Assembly (NCBI RefSeq): GCF_010179735.1
Contig: NZ_JAAEEH010000002.1
Location: 1-64,000, forward strand
Origin: Anaerotalea alkaliphila
GTDB lineage: Bacteria > Bacillota > Clostridia > Lachnospirales > Vallitaleaceae
Length of the DNA: 64,000 bases
Direction: 5' to 3'
Below are positions 26,117 to 36,141 of this stretch, piece by piece (the stretch's first letter is position 1; each line of letters begins with the position of its first letter). The notes beneath the pieces were generated by a model, which was given only the letters and a program-made list of their open reading frames with translations, ran no database searches and was not told where the DNA came from. Position numbers and translations under genes: made by a program.

Positions 26117-26716
26117 ATGGACTACTACGGCAGCCATATCGGCCAGCTGATCGAGGAGCTGGGCAAGCTCCCGGGCATCGGCCACAAGACGGCCCAGAGG
26201 CTGGCTTTCCATCTGGTGAACAGTCCTCCGGAGACGGCCAGGAGCCTGGCGGAGGCCATCCTGGGGGCCAAGCAGAACACCCGGTATTGCGAGCAGTGCT
26301 TCACCATCACGGACCAGGCCCTGTGCCCCATCTGCGGCAATCCCAAACGGGACGCCCGCACCATCATGGTGGTGGAGCAGTCCCGGGACCTGGCGGCTTA
26401 TGAGCGGACCCGGCAGTACAAGGGCCTCTACCATGTGCTCCAGGGGGCCATCTCCCCCATGTTGGGCATCGGTCCCGGGGAGCTGAAGGTCCGGGAGCTT
26501 CTGGTGCGGCTCCAGAAGGAGGACATCGACGAGGTGATCCTGGCCACCAACTCCACGGTGGAAGGGGAGGCGACGGCGGTCTACCTGAGCAAGCTGATCA
26601 AGCCCTCGGGCATCCGCACCACCCGGATCGCCAACGGCGTCCCCGTGGGCGGCGACCTGGAGTATGTGGATGAGGTGACCCTGTCCCGGGCCCTGGAAGG
26701 CAGGACGGAGCTCTAG
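26117..26716 (+). CDS. recR: Recombination mediator RecR
   Basis: This 199-residue RecR acts with RecF and RecO in loading RecA at gaps. It has the helix-hairpin-helix KLPGIGHKTAQRLAFHL, the zinc finger CEQCFTITDQALCPIC, a Toprim domain (IMVVEQSRDLAAYE, with VVE in place of the usual VVE/D) and the Walker-B-like C-terminal region. The gene begins 3 bases after ybaB and ends the dnaX operon at a bidirectional hairpin. Confidence 0.96.
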   Translation: MDYYGSHIGQLIEELGKLPGIGHKTAQRLAFHLVNSPPETARSLAEAILGAKQNTRYCEQCFTITDQALCPICGNPKRDARTIMVVEQSRDLAAYERTRQYKGLYHVLQGAISPMLGIGPGELKVRELLVRLQKEDIDEVILATNSTVEGEATAVYLSKLIKPSGIRTTRIANGVPVGGDLEYVDEVTLSRALEGRTEL

Positions 26717-26749
26717 AACAAGCGTGGACGAACGTTTTCGATGGACAAA

Positions 26750-26785
26750 AAAACAGGCAGGGCCTTTGGGGCTTCTGCCTGTTTT
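26750..26785. terminator. Bidirectional terminator between recR and the ferredoxin gene
   Basis: An AAAACAGGCAG / CTGCCTGTTTT stem (26750-26760 with 26775-26785) has a 14-base loop, with A- and T-runs usable from both directions. Confidence 0.8.
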
Positions 26786-26806
26786 CGCATTCAAAATCGC
26801 TTTTGA

Positions 26807-26989
<183 letters not shown>

Positions 26990-27052
26990 TCATTCTCGTT
27001 TTACAAGTTCCATTTTAACCCATACCCTGGGAGAATACAAGAAGCAGAAGGT

Positions 27053-27084
27053 AAAAATTTTCGGCGCTGTCAGACAGCGCCGAA
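27053..27084 (-). terminator. Terminator after pflA
   Basis: The stem TTCGGCGCTGT / ACAGCGCCGAA (27060-27070 with 27074-27084) has a 3-base loop, followed in the minus direction by a T-run. Confidence 0.85.
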
Positions 27085-27090
27085 GGGCCT

Positions 27091-27828
27091 TCAGGTGGTG
27101 GCCACCTGCAGGTTGTACTCCTTGAAGATGGCCATTGCGGCCACCAGGGATTCCTTGGAAGGCTCGGGGGTGTCCCCCAGCTTGTATTCGTAGCCCAGCT
27201 CGTTCCACTTGTATTCCCCCATCTTGTGGAAGGGAAGCACGTCGATCCGCTGGATGTGCTGGAACCCTCCCAGATACGCCGCCAGGGCCCGGATGTGCTC
27301 CGGCTGGTCGGAGAGGCCCGGAACCAGCACGTACCGGATCCACACGGGAATCCCCTGGGCCTGGGTGTATTCGAAGAATTCCAGGGTGGGTCCCAGACCG
27401 GCGCCGGTGATGGCCTTGTATGTTTCCGGGTCGAAGTGCTTGATGTCCAGGAGCACCAGGTCCGTAAGGCCCAGAAGCTCCTTCACCCGGTCGTTGAGGA
27501 GGAAACCGGAGGTGTCCAAGGCCGTATGGATTCCGGATTCCCGGCAGAGTTTGAAGAGCTCCACCAGGGGGCCGGCCTGGAGCAGGGGATCCCCCCCCGT
27601 GACGGTCACCCCGCCCTTGGAGAACCGCATGTAGGACTTGTACTTGGAGATTTCGGCAAAGAGCTCCTCCACGGTGTACGCGGTCCCTCCGGACATCTTC
27701 CAGGTGTCCGGATTGTGGCAGTACTGGCAGCGCAGGGCGCAGCCCTGGAGGAACACCACGAAGCGGATTCCGGGGCCGTCCACGGTGCCGCAGCTTTCCA
27801 ATGAATGCACTTTCAGTGTTGCGGACAT
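27091..27828 (-). CDS. pflA: Pyruvate formate-lyase activating enzyme
   Basis: This 245-residue radical SAM enzyme has CALRCQYC, the CxxxCxxC ligand set for its 4Fe-4S cluster. GTVDGPGIRFVVFLQG precedes it, VTVTGGDPLLQ is the GGE-like SAM-binding motif, and LLDIKHFD and VLPFHKMGEYKW are at the expected places. It installs the glycyl radical on PflB. It lies 23 bases downstream of pflB, in the normal order pflB-pflA on the minus strand. Confidence 0.97.
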   Translation of the reverse strand: MSATLKVHSLESCGTVDGPGIRFVVFLQGCALRCQYCHNPDTWKMSGGTAYTVEELFAEISKYKSYMRFSKGGVTVTGGDPLLQAGPLVELFKLCRESGIHTALDTSGFLLNDRVKELLGLTDLVLLDIKHFDPETYKAITGAGLGPTLEFFEYTQAQGIPVWIRYVLVPGLSDQPEHIRALAAYLGGFQHIQRIDVLPFHKMGEYKWNELGYEYKLGDTPEPSKESLVAAMAIFKEYNLQVATT

Positions 27829-27851
27829 AAGAACACCTCCTTGGGAATCAA

Positions 27852-30083
27852 TCAGATCTTTTCATGGAAGGTACGGTGGATCACATCCAGCTGCTGTTCC
27901 CGGGTCAGCTTCACGAAATTGACCGCGTAGCCGGAAACGCGGATGGTCAGCTGGGGGTATTTCTCCGGATGGTCCATGGCGTCCAGCAGGGTCTCCTTGT
28001 CGAACACGTTCACGTTGATGTGATGGCCGGTGTCGTGGAAGTAGGCGTCCAGCATCCCCGCCAGGTTGTCCACCCGGCTGGCGGCATCCTTGCCCAAGGC
28101 CTTGGGGACGATGGAGAAGGTGTAGGAGATGCCGTCGGCCGCATGCTTGTAGGGCAGCTTGGCCACCGAAGCCATGGAGGCGATGGCGCCGTTCTTGTCC
28201 CGGCCGTGCATGGGGTTGGCGCCGGGAGCGAAGGGCTCCCCTTTTTTCCGGCCGTCGGGGGTGGCCCCGGTCTTCTTGCCGTACACCACATTGGAGGTGA
28301 TGGTCAGCACGGAAAGGGTGGGGATGGAATCCCGGTAGGTCTTGTGCTTGCGCAACTTGTTCATGAAGGTCTCCACCAGCCCGTTCGCCAGCTCGTCCAC
28401 CCGGTCGTCGTTGTTCCCGAAGGCGGGATAGCTGTCCGGATCCACCTCGTAGTCCACGGCCAGCCCCTCCGCGTTCCGGATGACCCGGACCTTGCTGTGC
28501 TTGATGGCGGAAAGGGAGTCGGCCACCACGGAAAGTCCGGCGATGCCGCAGGCGGAGGTGCGCAACACGTCTTTGTCGTGGAGGGCCATCTGGACCCGTT
28601 CATAGGCGTACTTGTCGTGCATGTAGTGGATGACGTTCAGGGTGTTGATGTAGAGCTGGGCCAGCCAGTCCATGACCTGGTCGAACTTGCGCATGACCTC
28701 TTGGTACTCCAGGGTGTCCCCGGTGATGGGGGCGAATTCCGGCCCCACCTGGATTCCCAGGTACTCGTCCTTCCCGCCGTTGATGGCGTAGAGCAGGGCC
28801 TTGGCCAGGTTGGCCCGGGCGCCGAAGAACTGCATCTGCTTCCCGATCCGCATGGCGGACACGCAGCAGGCGATGCCGTAGTCGTCCCCATAGGACTCCC
28901 GCATCAGGTCGTCGTTCTCGTACTGGATGGAGCTGGTGTCGATGGAGACCTGGGCCACATACCGCTTGAAGGGCTCCGGCAGCTGCTCGGACCAGAGGAT
29001 GGTCAGGTTGGGCTCCGGGGCGGGGCCCAAGGTGTAGAGGGTGTGCAGCATCCGGTAGCTGGTCTTGGTCACCAGGGGGCGGGCATCCAGCCCCACGCCT
29101 CCGATGGCTTCCGTCACCCAGGTGGGGTCTCCGGAAAAAAGGTCGTTGTACTGTGGGGTGCGCAGGAAACGCACCATCCGAAGCTTCATGACGAAGTGGT
29201 CCATCAGCTCCTGGGCCCCGGCCTCGGTCAGGGTGCCGTTCCGCAGGTCCCGTTCGATGTAGATGTCCAGGAAGGTGGAGACCCGGCCCAGGGACATGGC
29301 GGCCCCGTCCTGCTCCTTGATGGCGGCCAGATAGGCGAAATAGGTCCACTGGATGGCTTCCCGGGCGTTTTCGGCAGGGCGGCGGATGTCGAAGCCGTAG
29401 GACCGGGCCATGGCCACCAGCTCCTTCAGGGCCGCGATCTGCTCGGAAAGCTCCTCCCGCAGGACGATGGTGTCCTCTTCCATGTAGTCCATGTCCAGCT
29501 GGCGCTTCTCCGCCTCCTTGGCCTGGATCAGGAAATCCAGGCCGTAGAGGGCCGCCCGGCGGTAGTCCCCGATGATCCGTCCCCTGCCGTAGGCGTCCGG
29601 AAGTCCCGTGATGATGCCGGACTTCCGGGCGGCCAGCATCCCTTCGGTGTAGGCGTCGAACACCCCGTCGTTGTGGGTCTTGCGGAAGCTGGTGAAGATC
29701 TCCTCCGTCATGGGGTCCAGCTGGTAGCCGTAGGCCTCCAGGGCGCCCTTCACCACCCGGATGCCGCCGTTGGGCAGGATGCCCCGCTTCAGGGGGGCGT
29801 CGGTCTGGAAGCCCACGACGGTTTCCCGATCCCGGTCCAGATAGCCCGGACCATGGCTGGTGATGGTGGAGGGGATCCGGGTTTCGGCGTCCAGGATGCC
29901 CCTTTCGGTCTCCTCCTGGTACAGGCCCTGGACCTGCTCCCAAAGGGCCTTCGTGTCCTCGGTGGGGTCCGCCAGGAAACCGGCGTTTCCCAGATAGGGG
30001 GAAAAGTTCTTCTGTATGAAATCACGGACATCCACGCTCTTCGTCCAATCGCCGGGCGTGAAGCCCTTCCATGCGTTTTGCAT
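27852..30083 (-). CDS. pflB: Formate C-acetyltransferase (pyruvate formate-lyase)
   Basis: This 743-residue glycyl radical enzyme splits pyruvate with CoA into acetyl-CoA and formate. The catalytic Cys-Cys pair is in [13 protein letters not shown], and the radical Gly is in [14 protein letters not shown] near the C-terminus. The length is close to the E. coli 760. ATG 30083 ([13 protein letters not shown]) follows an AGGAGGTATTT ribosome-binding site. Its promoter contains a perfect palindrome in the spacer, and a GntR/UTRA regulator is divergently transcribed, which may control it. Confidence 0.97.
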   Translation of the reverse strand: MQNAWKGFTPGDWTKSVDVRDFIQKNFSPYLGNAGFLADPTEDTKALWEQVQGLYQEETERGILDAETRIPSTITSHGPGYLDRDRETVVGFQTDAPLKRGILPNGGIRVVKGALEAYGYQLDPMTEEIFTSFRKTHNDGVFDAYTEGMLAARKSGIITGLPDAYGRGRIIGDYRRAALYGLDFLIQAKEAEKRQLDMDYMEEDTIVLREELSEQIAALKELVAMARSYGFDIRRPAENAREAIQWTYFAYLAAIKEQDGAAMSLGRVSTFLDIYIERDLRNGTLTEAGAQELMDHFVMKLRMVRFLRTPQYNDLFSGDPTWVTEAIGGVGLDARPLVTKTSYRMLHTLYTLGPAPEPNLTILWSEQLPEPFKRYVAQVSIDTSSIQYENDDLMRESYGDDYGIACCVSAMRIGKQMQFFGARANLAKALLYAINGGKDEYLGIQVGPEFAPITGDTLEYQEVMRKFDQVMDWLAQLYINTLNVIHYMHDKYAYERVQMALHDKDVLRTSACGIAGLSVVADSLSAIKHSKVRVIRNAEGLAVDYEVDPDSYPAFGNNDDRVDELANGLVETFMNKLRKHKTYRDSIPTLSVLTITSNVVYGKKTGATPDGRKKGEPFAPGANPMHGRDKNGAIASMASVAKLPYKHAADGISYTFSIVPKALGKDAASRVDNLAGMLDAYFHDTGHHINVNVFDKETLLDAMDHPEKYPQLTIRVSGYAVNFVKLTREQQLDVIHRTFHEKI

Positions 30084-30160
30084 AAATACCTCCTGTGGTG
30101 TGCTGTTGTATGTGGGGCCTCGGGGTATTCCCACCGGTCCGGTAGGAATACCCTGCTTCC

Positions 30161-30189
30161 ATTATATAAGTATACTGTATACACGTCAA
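30161..30189 (-). promoter_or_regulatory. Predicted pflB promoter with palindromic operator in the spacer
   Basis: On the minus strand TTGACG (30184-30189), a 17-bp spacer and TATAAT (30161-30166). The spacer contains GTATACTGTATAC (30170-30182), a perfect inverted repeat around one base and a likely repressor site. Confidence 0.75.
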
Positions 30190-30217
30190 GTGGTTTCTAG
30201 CAAATAATTGTTATGGT

Positions 30218-30246
30218 TTGCAAGGGCCCCTCCTTTGTGCTATCAT
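30218..30246 (+). promoter_or_regulatory. Predicted promoter of the GntR-family gene
   Basis: TTGCAA (30218-30223), a 17-bp spacer and TATCAT (30241-30246), divergent from the pflB promoter. Confidence 0.5.
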
Positions 30247-30278
30247 CAAGGGAGAGTTTTGGCGGCGGGAGGAAGAAG

Positions 30279-30983
30279 ATGGACAGTCTGTATTTGCGCT
30301 TGAAGAAGGACCTTGCGGGGAAGATCCAGGACCAGACCTACAAGCCGGGGGACAAGCTGCCCCCGGAGAGGACCCTGGCGAAGGACTACGGCGTCAGCCG
30401 GATGACCCTGCGGCAGGCCCTGAAGGAACTGGAAGAGGAGGGGGCCCTGCTGCGGGAACCGGGGCGGGGCACTTTTGTGGCCTCCCCCTCCTTCCTGCAG
30501 CAGAACGTGAAGAGCTTCACGGAAACCATCCGGGGCCAGGGCTACGAGCCCACCACCCGCATCCTGGAATTCTCCACCATCTATGATTCCCAGGTCCTCA
30601 GCCAGCGTCTGGGGGTGGACCGGGGGACCCGCTTCTACAAGCTGAAGCGCCTGCGTCTGGGGAGCGGCACCCCCATCGCCCTGGAGACCCTCTATATCCC
30701 CGAGGAGAGCTGCCCCGGCCTGGGGGAGAAGGAACTGGAGGGCTCCCTCTACAAGGTCCTGGAGGAGGAGTACGGCTTCACCGTCACCAACATCTCCTGC
30801 CAGATGGATGCGGTCATGGCGAACCGCAGCCTCATGGAGATCCTGCAGCTCGGGAAGCCCATGGCGCTGTTGAAGGTCAATGGCATCACCTACGCACAGA
30901 ACGGGCGGAAGCTCTTCTACGAGGAGTCCTGGTACCGGCCGGACCTCTACCGTTACCAGGTGGACATCCTGAAAAGAAATTGA
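30279..30983 (+). CDS. GntR-family transcriptional regulator with UTRA domain
   Basis: This 234-residue regulator of the HutC/FarR/TreR subfamily has a winged HTH in the first 75 residues (PGDKLPPERTLAKDYGVSRMTLRQALKELEEEG, then PGRGTFVA). A UTRA ligand-binding domain follows at about residues 95-230 (YEPTTRILEF, FYKLKRLRL, FYEESWYRPDLYRY). ATG 30279 follows gggaggaag. It is divergent from pflB, and the palindrome in the pflB promoter is of the short AT-rich kind bound by this subfamily. Control of pflBA by it is an inference; the effector is unknown. Confidence 0.9.
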   Translation: MDSLYLRLKKDLAGKIQDQTYKPGDKLPPERTLAKDYGVSRMTLRQALKELEEEGALLREPGRGTFVASPSFLQQNVKSFTETIRGQGYEPTTRILEFSTIYDSQVLSQRLGVDRGTRFYKLKRLRLGSGTPIALETLYIPEESCPGLGEKELEGSLYKVLEEEYGFTVTNISCQMDAVMANRSLMEILQLGKPMALLKVNGITYAQNGRKLFYEESWYRPDLYRYQVDILKRN

Positions 30984-30990
30984 GAGCCCC

Positions 30991-31019
30991 TTGAAAACGG
31001 GCCAGAACTGTATTATAAT
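30991..31019 (+). promoter_or_regulatory. Predicted promoter of the DUF1858 gene
   Basis: TTGAAA (30991-30996), a 17-bp spacer and TATAAT (31014-31019). Confidence 0.6.
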
Positions 31020-31050
31020 AGCCTATACCATTTGAACAGGAGGAATACCC

Positions 31051-31254
31051 ATGGCACAGATTACAAAAGAAATGATCATCGCAGATATACTCCGTGTGGA
31101 CCAAGGCATCATCCCCATCCTCATGGAAGCCGGCATGCACTGCATCGGCTGCCCGTCCTCCCAGGGAGAGACCCTGGAAGAGGCCTGCATGGTGCACGGC
31201 ATGGACGTGAACGAACTGGTCAAGAAGATCAACGACCATCTGGCGTCCAAATAG
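31051..31254 (+). CDS. DUF1858 domain protein
   Basis: This 67-residue protein of the DUF1858 family (PF08984) begins [42 protein letters not shown], which fits the family from end to end. The conserved C-x-x-C (CIGC) could bind metal or undergo thiol chemistry. Such proteins occur alone or fused to redox enzymes and hybrid cluster proteins in anaerobes; the precise role is unknown. The ATG follows aggagg. It is a single-gene unit with its own promoter and a long terminator hairpin. Confidence 0.9.
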   Translation: MAQITKEMIIADILRVDQGIIPILMEAGMHCIGCPSSQGETLEEACMVHGMDVNELVKKINDHLASK

Positions 31255-31280
31255 GTCCCCAAAGGTCCCATGCATGGATA

Positions 31281-31323
31281 AAGGGCTGCATCCGAAGCCA
31301 TCGGCTTCGGATGCAGCCCTTTT
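31281..31323. terminator. Terminator between the DUF1858 gene and mecA
   Basis: A perfect 17-bp stem (31283-31299 with 31303-31319) with a 3-base loop, followed by TTTT and preceded by AA, usable for both convergent genes. Confidence 0.85.
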
Positions 31324-31329
31324 GGTGCG

Positions 31330-32037
31330 CTAAAGGTCGCTCAGGACCTTGACTGCGTTTTCCTTGATGAGCACGTCGTAATGCTCCTTGAAGTAGTGGG
31401 CCACTTGTTTCCTTGCGGGAACGGCCTCGCCGTATTCGGAAATCCTGCCGAAGATGAGCTTGTCCTCCGACCGGGGGAGGTTCTCCGCCACCACGGTCAG
31501 ATAGTATTTGAGGTGCTTTCCTTCCTTGTACAGGGCGCTTTCCTTGATGTCCATGGAGGCCAGGTACTTTGCCGCATCGGTGGCGTGATTCAGGGAATCG
31601 AACCGGTACACAAGGAATGTGCCGACGTTTTCGGGCACACCCTCCGGGGAGCGGACGGGCAACCGGGAACCTGTTTCCGTTTCCGCCTCCTGGGCCGCCT
31701 TGGAGGCGCCGTTGGTGGCGTATTCCCGCTTCCTGAAGGTGCGGGTGTTGGGAACAGGCAGATTGGAGAACCTGTCCTCCAGCTCATCGGGATTCTCCAC
31801 TTTGGTGATGATCAGCATGATGCTGTCCGAAGAAAGGGGGACCGCCTCGATCATCAGGGGGGAATCGTTGGGGTCGAATCCGAACTGGTCGGATGCCTGG
31901 TCCATCATGTCCCTGAAAAGCGCCTGGGCCTTTTCCGTGCCGTAGGCCAGTTCGCTGACCTTGATTTCCCTGGACTGGAGGTCCGATTTGTTCAGCACGC
32001 ACTTGATTTGGTTGCTGTTCACTTTTTCGATTTTCAT
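31330..32037 (-). CDS. mecA: MecA-family adaptor protein for ClpC proteolysis
   Basis: This 235-residue protein has the two-domain MecA plan (PF05389). The N-terminal domain starts MKIEKVNSNQIKCVLNKSDL, the usual 'M.ie.in.n.ik..l...DL'. A linker (residues about 105-135, KREYATNGASKAAQEAETE) follows, and the C-terminal ClpC-binding domain contains FLVYRFDSLNHATDAAKYL and KYYLTVV. It delivers substrates to ClpCP; in Bacillus these include ComK. The start is ATG 32037 with aggaag upstream. A possible -10 box (TATAAT at 32126-32131, minus strand) precedes it. Confidence 0.92.
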   Translation of the reverse strand: MKIEKVNSNQIKCVLNKSDLQSREIKVSELAYGTEKAQALFRDMMDQASDQFGFDPNDSPLMIEAVPLSSDSIMLIITKVENPDELEDRFSNLPVPNTRTFRKREYATNGASKAAQEAETETGSRLPVRSPEGVPENVGTFLVYRFDSLNHATDAAKYLASMDIKESALYKEGKHLKYYLTVVAENLPRSEDKLIFGRISEYGEAVPARKQVAHYFKEHYDVLIKENAVKVLSDL

Positions 32038-32230
32038 AAAATCACTTCCTTTCCTGCAGCATCGCAATGCTGGAATTCCCTTCTGGAAGGGCGGAAGCCT
32101 AGCGCAGGCATGCTTCCCTAACTTTATTATACAATAGATGTTCTCCCTTTGCCATGGATATTTGTTGCGGCGGCTACCAAAGATCCCCGGAAAAAGGCCC
32201 TTCCCCTGTGGCAGGTTGATGGAGAAGTTG

Positions 32231-32259
32231 TTGATTTATGCGGATTAATCTGATAAACT
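32231..32259 (+). promoter_or_regulatory. Predicted purA promoter
   Basis: TTGATT (32231-32236), a 17-bp spacer and TAAACT (32254-32259). Confidence 0.5.
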
Positions 32260-32282
32260 GGTTGTGCAAATCGGATTTTTAG

Positions 32283-33572
<1,290 letters not shown>

Positions 33573-33694
33573 CCGGGACCGACCGGAAATAGACCGGGCA
33601 AGAACGATGCCCGCAGACGGGGGACGTACAGCGGCCGCAAGACGGCCTGCAGGGTGCGTCCCCTGTGCCTATTCCGGGAAAAGGAGGGAAGGAA
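33573..33694 (+). other. purA-pth gap with a long hairpin
   Basis: A GGGGACG / CGTCCCC stem (33620-33626 with 33657-33663) encloses an inner GGCC/GGCC pairing. No T-run follows, so it is not a clear terminator; it may be a processing or attenuation structure. Confidence 0.35.
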
Positions 33695-34261
33695 ATGCTG
33701 ATCATCATCGGCCTGGGGAATCCAGGCCTGAAATACGAGGAGACCCGGCACAACGTGGGGTTCAAGGTCGTGGACCTATTCGCCCGGGAGCACGGGATCG
33801 CCTTCGACAGGAGCCGGCACAAGGCCCTGCTGGGCCAGGGGACGGTGCGGGGGCAGAAGGTCCTGCTGGTGAAGCCCCAGACCTACATGAACCTGAGCGG
33901 GGAAAGCGTCCGGGCGGTCCTGGACTTCTACAAGGAGGATCCCGCCGACATCGTGGTCATCTACGACGACATCAGCCTGGCGCCGGGAGCCCTGCGCATC
34001 CGGCTGAAAGGCAGCGCTGGAGGCCACAACGGCATCAAGAGCATCCTCTCCCACATCGGGACGGACGCCTTCCCCCGGATCAAGGTGGGCGTGGGCAGCC
34101 AGCCCCCCGGCTGGGACCTGGCGGATTTCGTCATGACCACCTTCAACAAGGAAGAGAAGGTCCTGATGGAGGAGAGCATCGCCTATGCGGTCAAGGCCAT
34201 CGAAGGAATCCTGGAAGAGGGAGCCCAGGCGGCCATGAACCGCTACAACCGGAAGGCCTGA
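33695..34261 (+). CDS. pth: Peptidyl-tRNA hydrolase
   Basis: This 188-residue protein has the typical Pth length. It recycles tRNA by cleaving peptidyl-tRNA. GLGNPGLKYEETRHNVGF contains the catalytic His; KPQTYMNLSGESV, IYDDISLAPG with its Asp, GSAGGHNGIKS and the C-terminal RIKVGVGSQPPGWDLADFVM are all present. ATG 33695 follows aaggagggaag. A sortase gene starts 14 bases later. Confidence 0.96.
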   Translation: MLIIIGLGNPGLKYEETRHNVGFKVVDLFAREHGIAFDRSRHKALLGQGTVRGQKVLLVKPQTYMNLSGESVRAVLDFYKEDPADIVVIYDDISLAPGALRIRLKGSAGGHNGIKSILSHIGTDAFPRIKVGVGSQPPGWDLADFVMTTFNKEEKVLMEESIAYAVKAIEGILEEGAQAAMNRYNRKA

Positions 34262-34275
34262 AAGGAGGCGATCCC

Positions 34276-34950
34276 ATGGACAAGAGGAAAGCGCTCAGCC
34301 GTCTGCTGATCCTGCTGGGAGGGGTGTTGGTGCTCTATGCTGCGGGAGGACGGCTGTGGGGAAGCTACAAGCAGAACCAGATGATGGAAAGCCCCCTGCT
34401 GGAATGGGCGGCTCCGGAGGAGACCGTCCTGGGCTACGCCGGACTGGAGGATGTCTTCCAGGAAGCCGGCGGCGCCCAGGAGGCGGCCCAGGCCCAGGAC
34501 CGCTGGTCCATCCAGGAGGAGCCTTTGCTCCAGGAGGCTGCCCCCGCCCTCCCCACGGGGACCCGGATGGGGACCATCCGCATCCCCAAACTCAAGCTGG
34601 AACTGCCCATCGCCGAAGGTACGGACGCGGCCACGCTGAACTACTTCGTGGGGCATATGGTGGGGACCACCTATCCCGGAGAGGTGGGGAATTCAGTGGT
34701 TTCGGCCCATCGGAGCCACACATTCGGCAAGTTCTTCAACCGGCTGGACGAGCTGGAGAGCGGGGATACGGTGACGGTGGAGACCGCCCGGGGAAAGACC
34801 ACCTACGTGGTCTACAAGAAGCTGTTGGTGGAGCCGGACGACCTGTCCGTGCTGAAAAGCACCGACAGGCACAAGGTGCTCACCCTGATCACCTGCGACC
34901 CCATGATCAACCCCACCCACCGGCTGGTGGTCCATGCGGTGGAGCGCTAG
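34276..34950 (+). CDS. Sortase (class D-like)
   Basis: This 224-residue cysteine transpeptidase has an N-terminal membrane anchor (LLILLGGVLVLYAAGG). The sortase domain starts around residue 95 (MGTIRIPKLKLELPIAEG). Catalytic residues are His145 in SAHRS, Cys207 in TLITC and Arg216 in THRLVVHAV. The size and arrangement suit class D/E sortases, which attach LPxTG-type proteins to peptidoglycan, or a housekeeping-like role. No clear sorting-signal protein is encoded in this window. aaaggaggcg precedes the ATG. It is probably co-transcribed with pth. Confidence 0.92.
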   Translation: MDKRKALSRLLILLGGVLVLYAAGGRLWGSYKQNQMMESPLLEWAAPEETVLGYAGLEDVFQEAGGAQEAAQAQDRWSIQEEPLLQEAAPALPTGTRMGTIRIPKLKLELPIAEGTDAATLNYFVGHMVGTTYPGEVGNSVVSAHRSHTFGKFFNRLDELESGDTVTVETARGKTTYVVYKKLLVEPDDLSVLKSTDRHKVLTLITCDPMINPTHRLVVHAVER

Positions 34951-34983
34951 CCGAAAACGGACATTACAGATTCGTTACATCTA

Positions 34984-35012
34984 TTGCGGCCGGGGCGGGA
35001 ATATGGTAAACT
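34984..35012 (+). promoter_or_regulatory. Predicted promoter of the riboswitch-controlled transglutaminase gene
   Basis: TTGCGG (34984-34989), a 17-bp spacer and TAAACT (35007-35012). The expected transcript start falls at the tandem repeats at 35021. Confidence 0.45.
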
Positions 35013-35020
35013 ACAGACAT

Positions 35021-35050
35021 GTGAATGTGAATGTGAATGTGAATGTTAAT
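35021..35050 (+). repeat. GTGAAT hexanucleotide tandem repeat
   Basis: Four exact GTGAAT copies plus one GTTAAT lie between the predicted promoter and the riboswitch. Confidence 0.85.
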
Positions 35051-35077
35051 GTCCGATGAGAATTCCAGGAAAACCAT

Positions 35078-35165
35078 CACCGACAACGGCAAACCAGTCG
35101 AAAGGCTGGGACGCAAAGCTACAGGGCCTTTCCCTTCGGGGTGGCAGCCAGCTGCCGAAAGAGGG
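35078..35165 (+). promoter_or_regulatory. Cyclic-di-GMP-I (GEMM) riboswitch
   Basis: The aptamer core shows GGCAAACC, then CGAAAGG, GGGACGCAAAGCTACAGGGCC and a GGCAGCCAGCTGCCGAAA end in the usual order, with the GAAA-type tetraloop and its receptor. It lies upstream of the exported transglutaminase-like gene. A T-run follows (35166-35172), and CTCC at 35201-35204 could pair with the AAGGAG ribosome-binding site region, so control could be at termination or translation. Confidence 0.93.
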
Positions 35166-35222
35166 TTTTTTTCCTTTTTATGGAGTAGGTGGGGGAGTCC
35201 TCCGACAAAGGAGATGATTGCC

Positions 35223-36140
35223 ATGAAGAAGACTGTGTTATTCCTAGGAACCTTCGCCCTGCTTCTGGGCCTGGGCTTCCTGGCCGGCCCGGTGGAGGCC
35301 GCAAGCGTTGGGGGAGGGGCTGTCCCCACGGTCCAGACGGCCGTTCCGGAAGTGCCGGAGGAGACGGTGGCCCGGGGCTACGGAATCGACTTCAGCAAGA
35401 GCGACCAGGGGATCGTCCGGGTCTACTTCAACACCGGCACCGCCGCCAAGGTGAAGCTGATGGTGGTGAAGGATGCCGAACAGTATGTGTACAACCTGAA
35501 GAACGGCACGGAGTACGTGAACTTCCCTCTCCAGATGGGGGACGGGACCTACACGGTCTCCATCTTCGAGAACACGGTGGACAGCAAGTACCGCAGGATC
35601 GCCGGGGCGACCGCCCAGGTGGCGCTGCCCGATCCTAAGGCGGTGTACCTCCAGTCCGTCCAGGAGATCGACTGGACTCCCCGGAATGTGGCCATCCTGA
35701 CAGGGAAGCAGCTCCTGTCCAACCTGGAGGCGGCCAGGCTGAAGAACAACCAGCCCCCGGTGCTGACCGGCAAGGATGTGGTGAACTCCTTCCATGGCCA
35801 CGTGATCCGGAAGATCGCCTACGATTACGAGAAGATCAAGAGCCTCTCCTACGACTACCTGCCCCAGATCGACAAGGTGCTGGCGGAGGAGAAGGGCATC
35901 TGCTACGACTATTCGGCCCTGCTGGCCTCCATGTTGCGGAGCCAGGGGGTGCCCACCCGGATGGTGAAGGGATATGCCAGCACCACCGACGTGTACCACG
36001 CATGGAACGAGATCTACCTGGCGGCGGAAGACCGTTGGGTGGTGGTGGACTCCACCTTCGACGCGGCCAATTTCCGGGGAGGCAGGGCCTTCAACCTGGA
36101 GAAGGCCACGGCCAGCTACCGGAAGCTGAAGCAGTACTAG
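35223..36140 (+). CDS. Exported transglutaminase-like protein under c-di-GMP riboswitch control
   Basis: This 305-residue protein has a signal peptide (MKKTVLFLGTFALLLGLGFL...VEAA, cleavage near residue 27) and a C-terminal transglutaminase-like domain with Cys227 (GICYDY), His259 (DVYHAWNE) and Asp276 (VVVDSTFD), the full papain-like triad. The region between (about 45-160) is not recognised and may be a beta-rich substrate or surface-binding domain. ATG 35223 follows aaggagatgattgcc. The riboswitch in its leader ties expression to c-di-GMP, which usually governs adhesion and motility. A perfect 27-bp hairpin starts one base after the stop codon. Confidence 0.9.
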   Translation: MKKTVLFLGTFALLLGLGFLAGPVEAASVGGGAVPTVQTAVPEVPEETVARGYGIDFSKSDQGIVRVYFNTGTAAKVKLMVVKDAEQYVYNLKNGTEYVNFPLQMGDGTYTVSIFENTVDSKYRRIAGATAQVALPDPKAVYLQSVQEIDWTPRNVAILTGKQLLSNLEAARLKNNQPPVLTGKDVVNSFHGHVIRKIAYDYEKIKSLSYDYLPQIDKVLAEEKGICYDYSALLASMLRSQGVPTRMVKGYASTTDVYHAWNEIYLAAEDRWVVVDSTFDAANFRGGRAFNLEKATASYRKLKQY

Positions 36141-36141
36141 A

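Noticed and set aside
27864-30200. Plus-strand open frame of about 778 codons opposite pflB
   Set aside because: It is an antisense shadow of pflB with no recognisable domain.
35021-35050. CRISPR-like repeat
   Set aside because: The hexamers are directly tandem without spacers.
35043-35222. Upstream start for the transglutaminase-like protein
   Set aside because: This would translate the c-di-GMP aptamer. The signal peptide begins at 35223 after a good ribosome-binding site.
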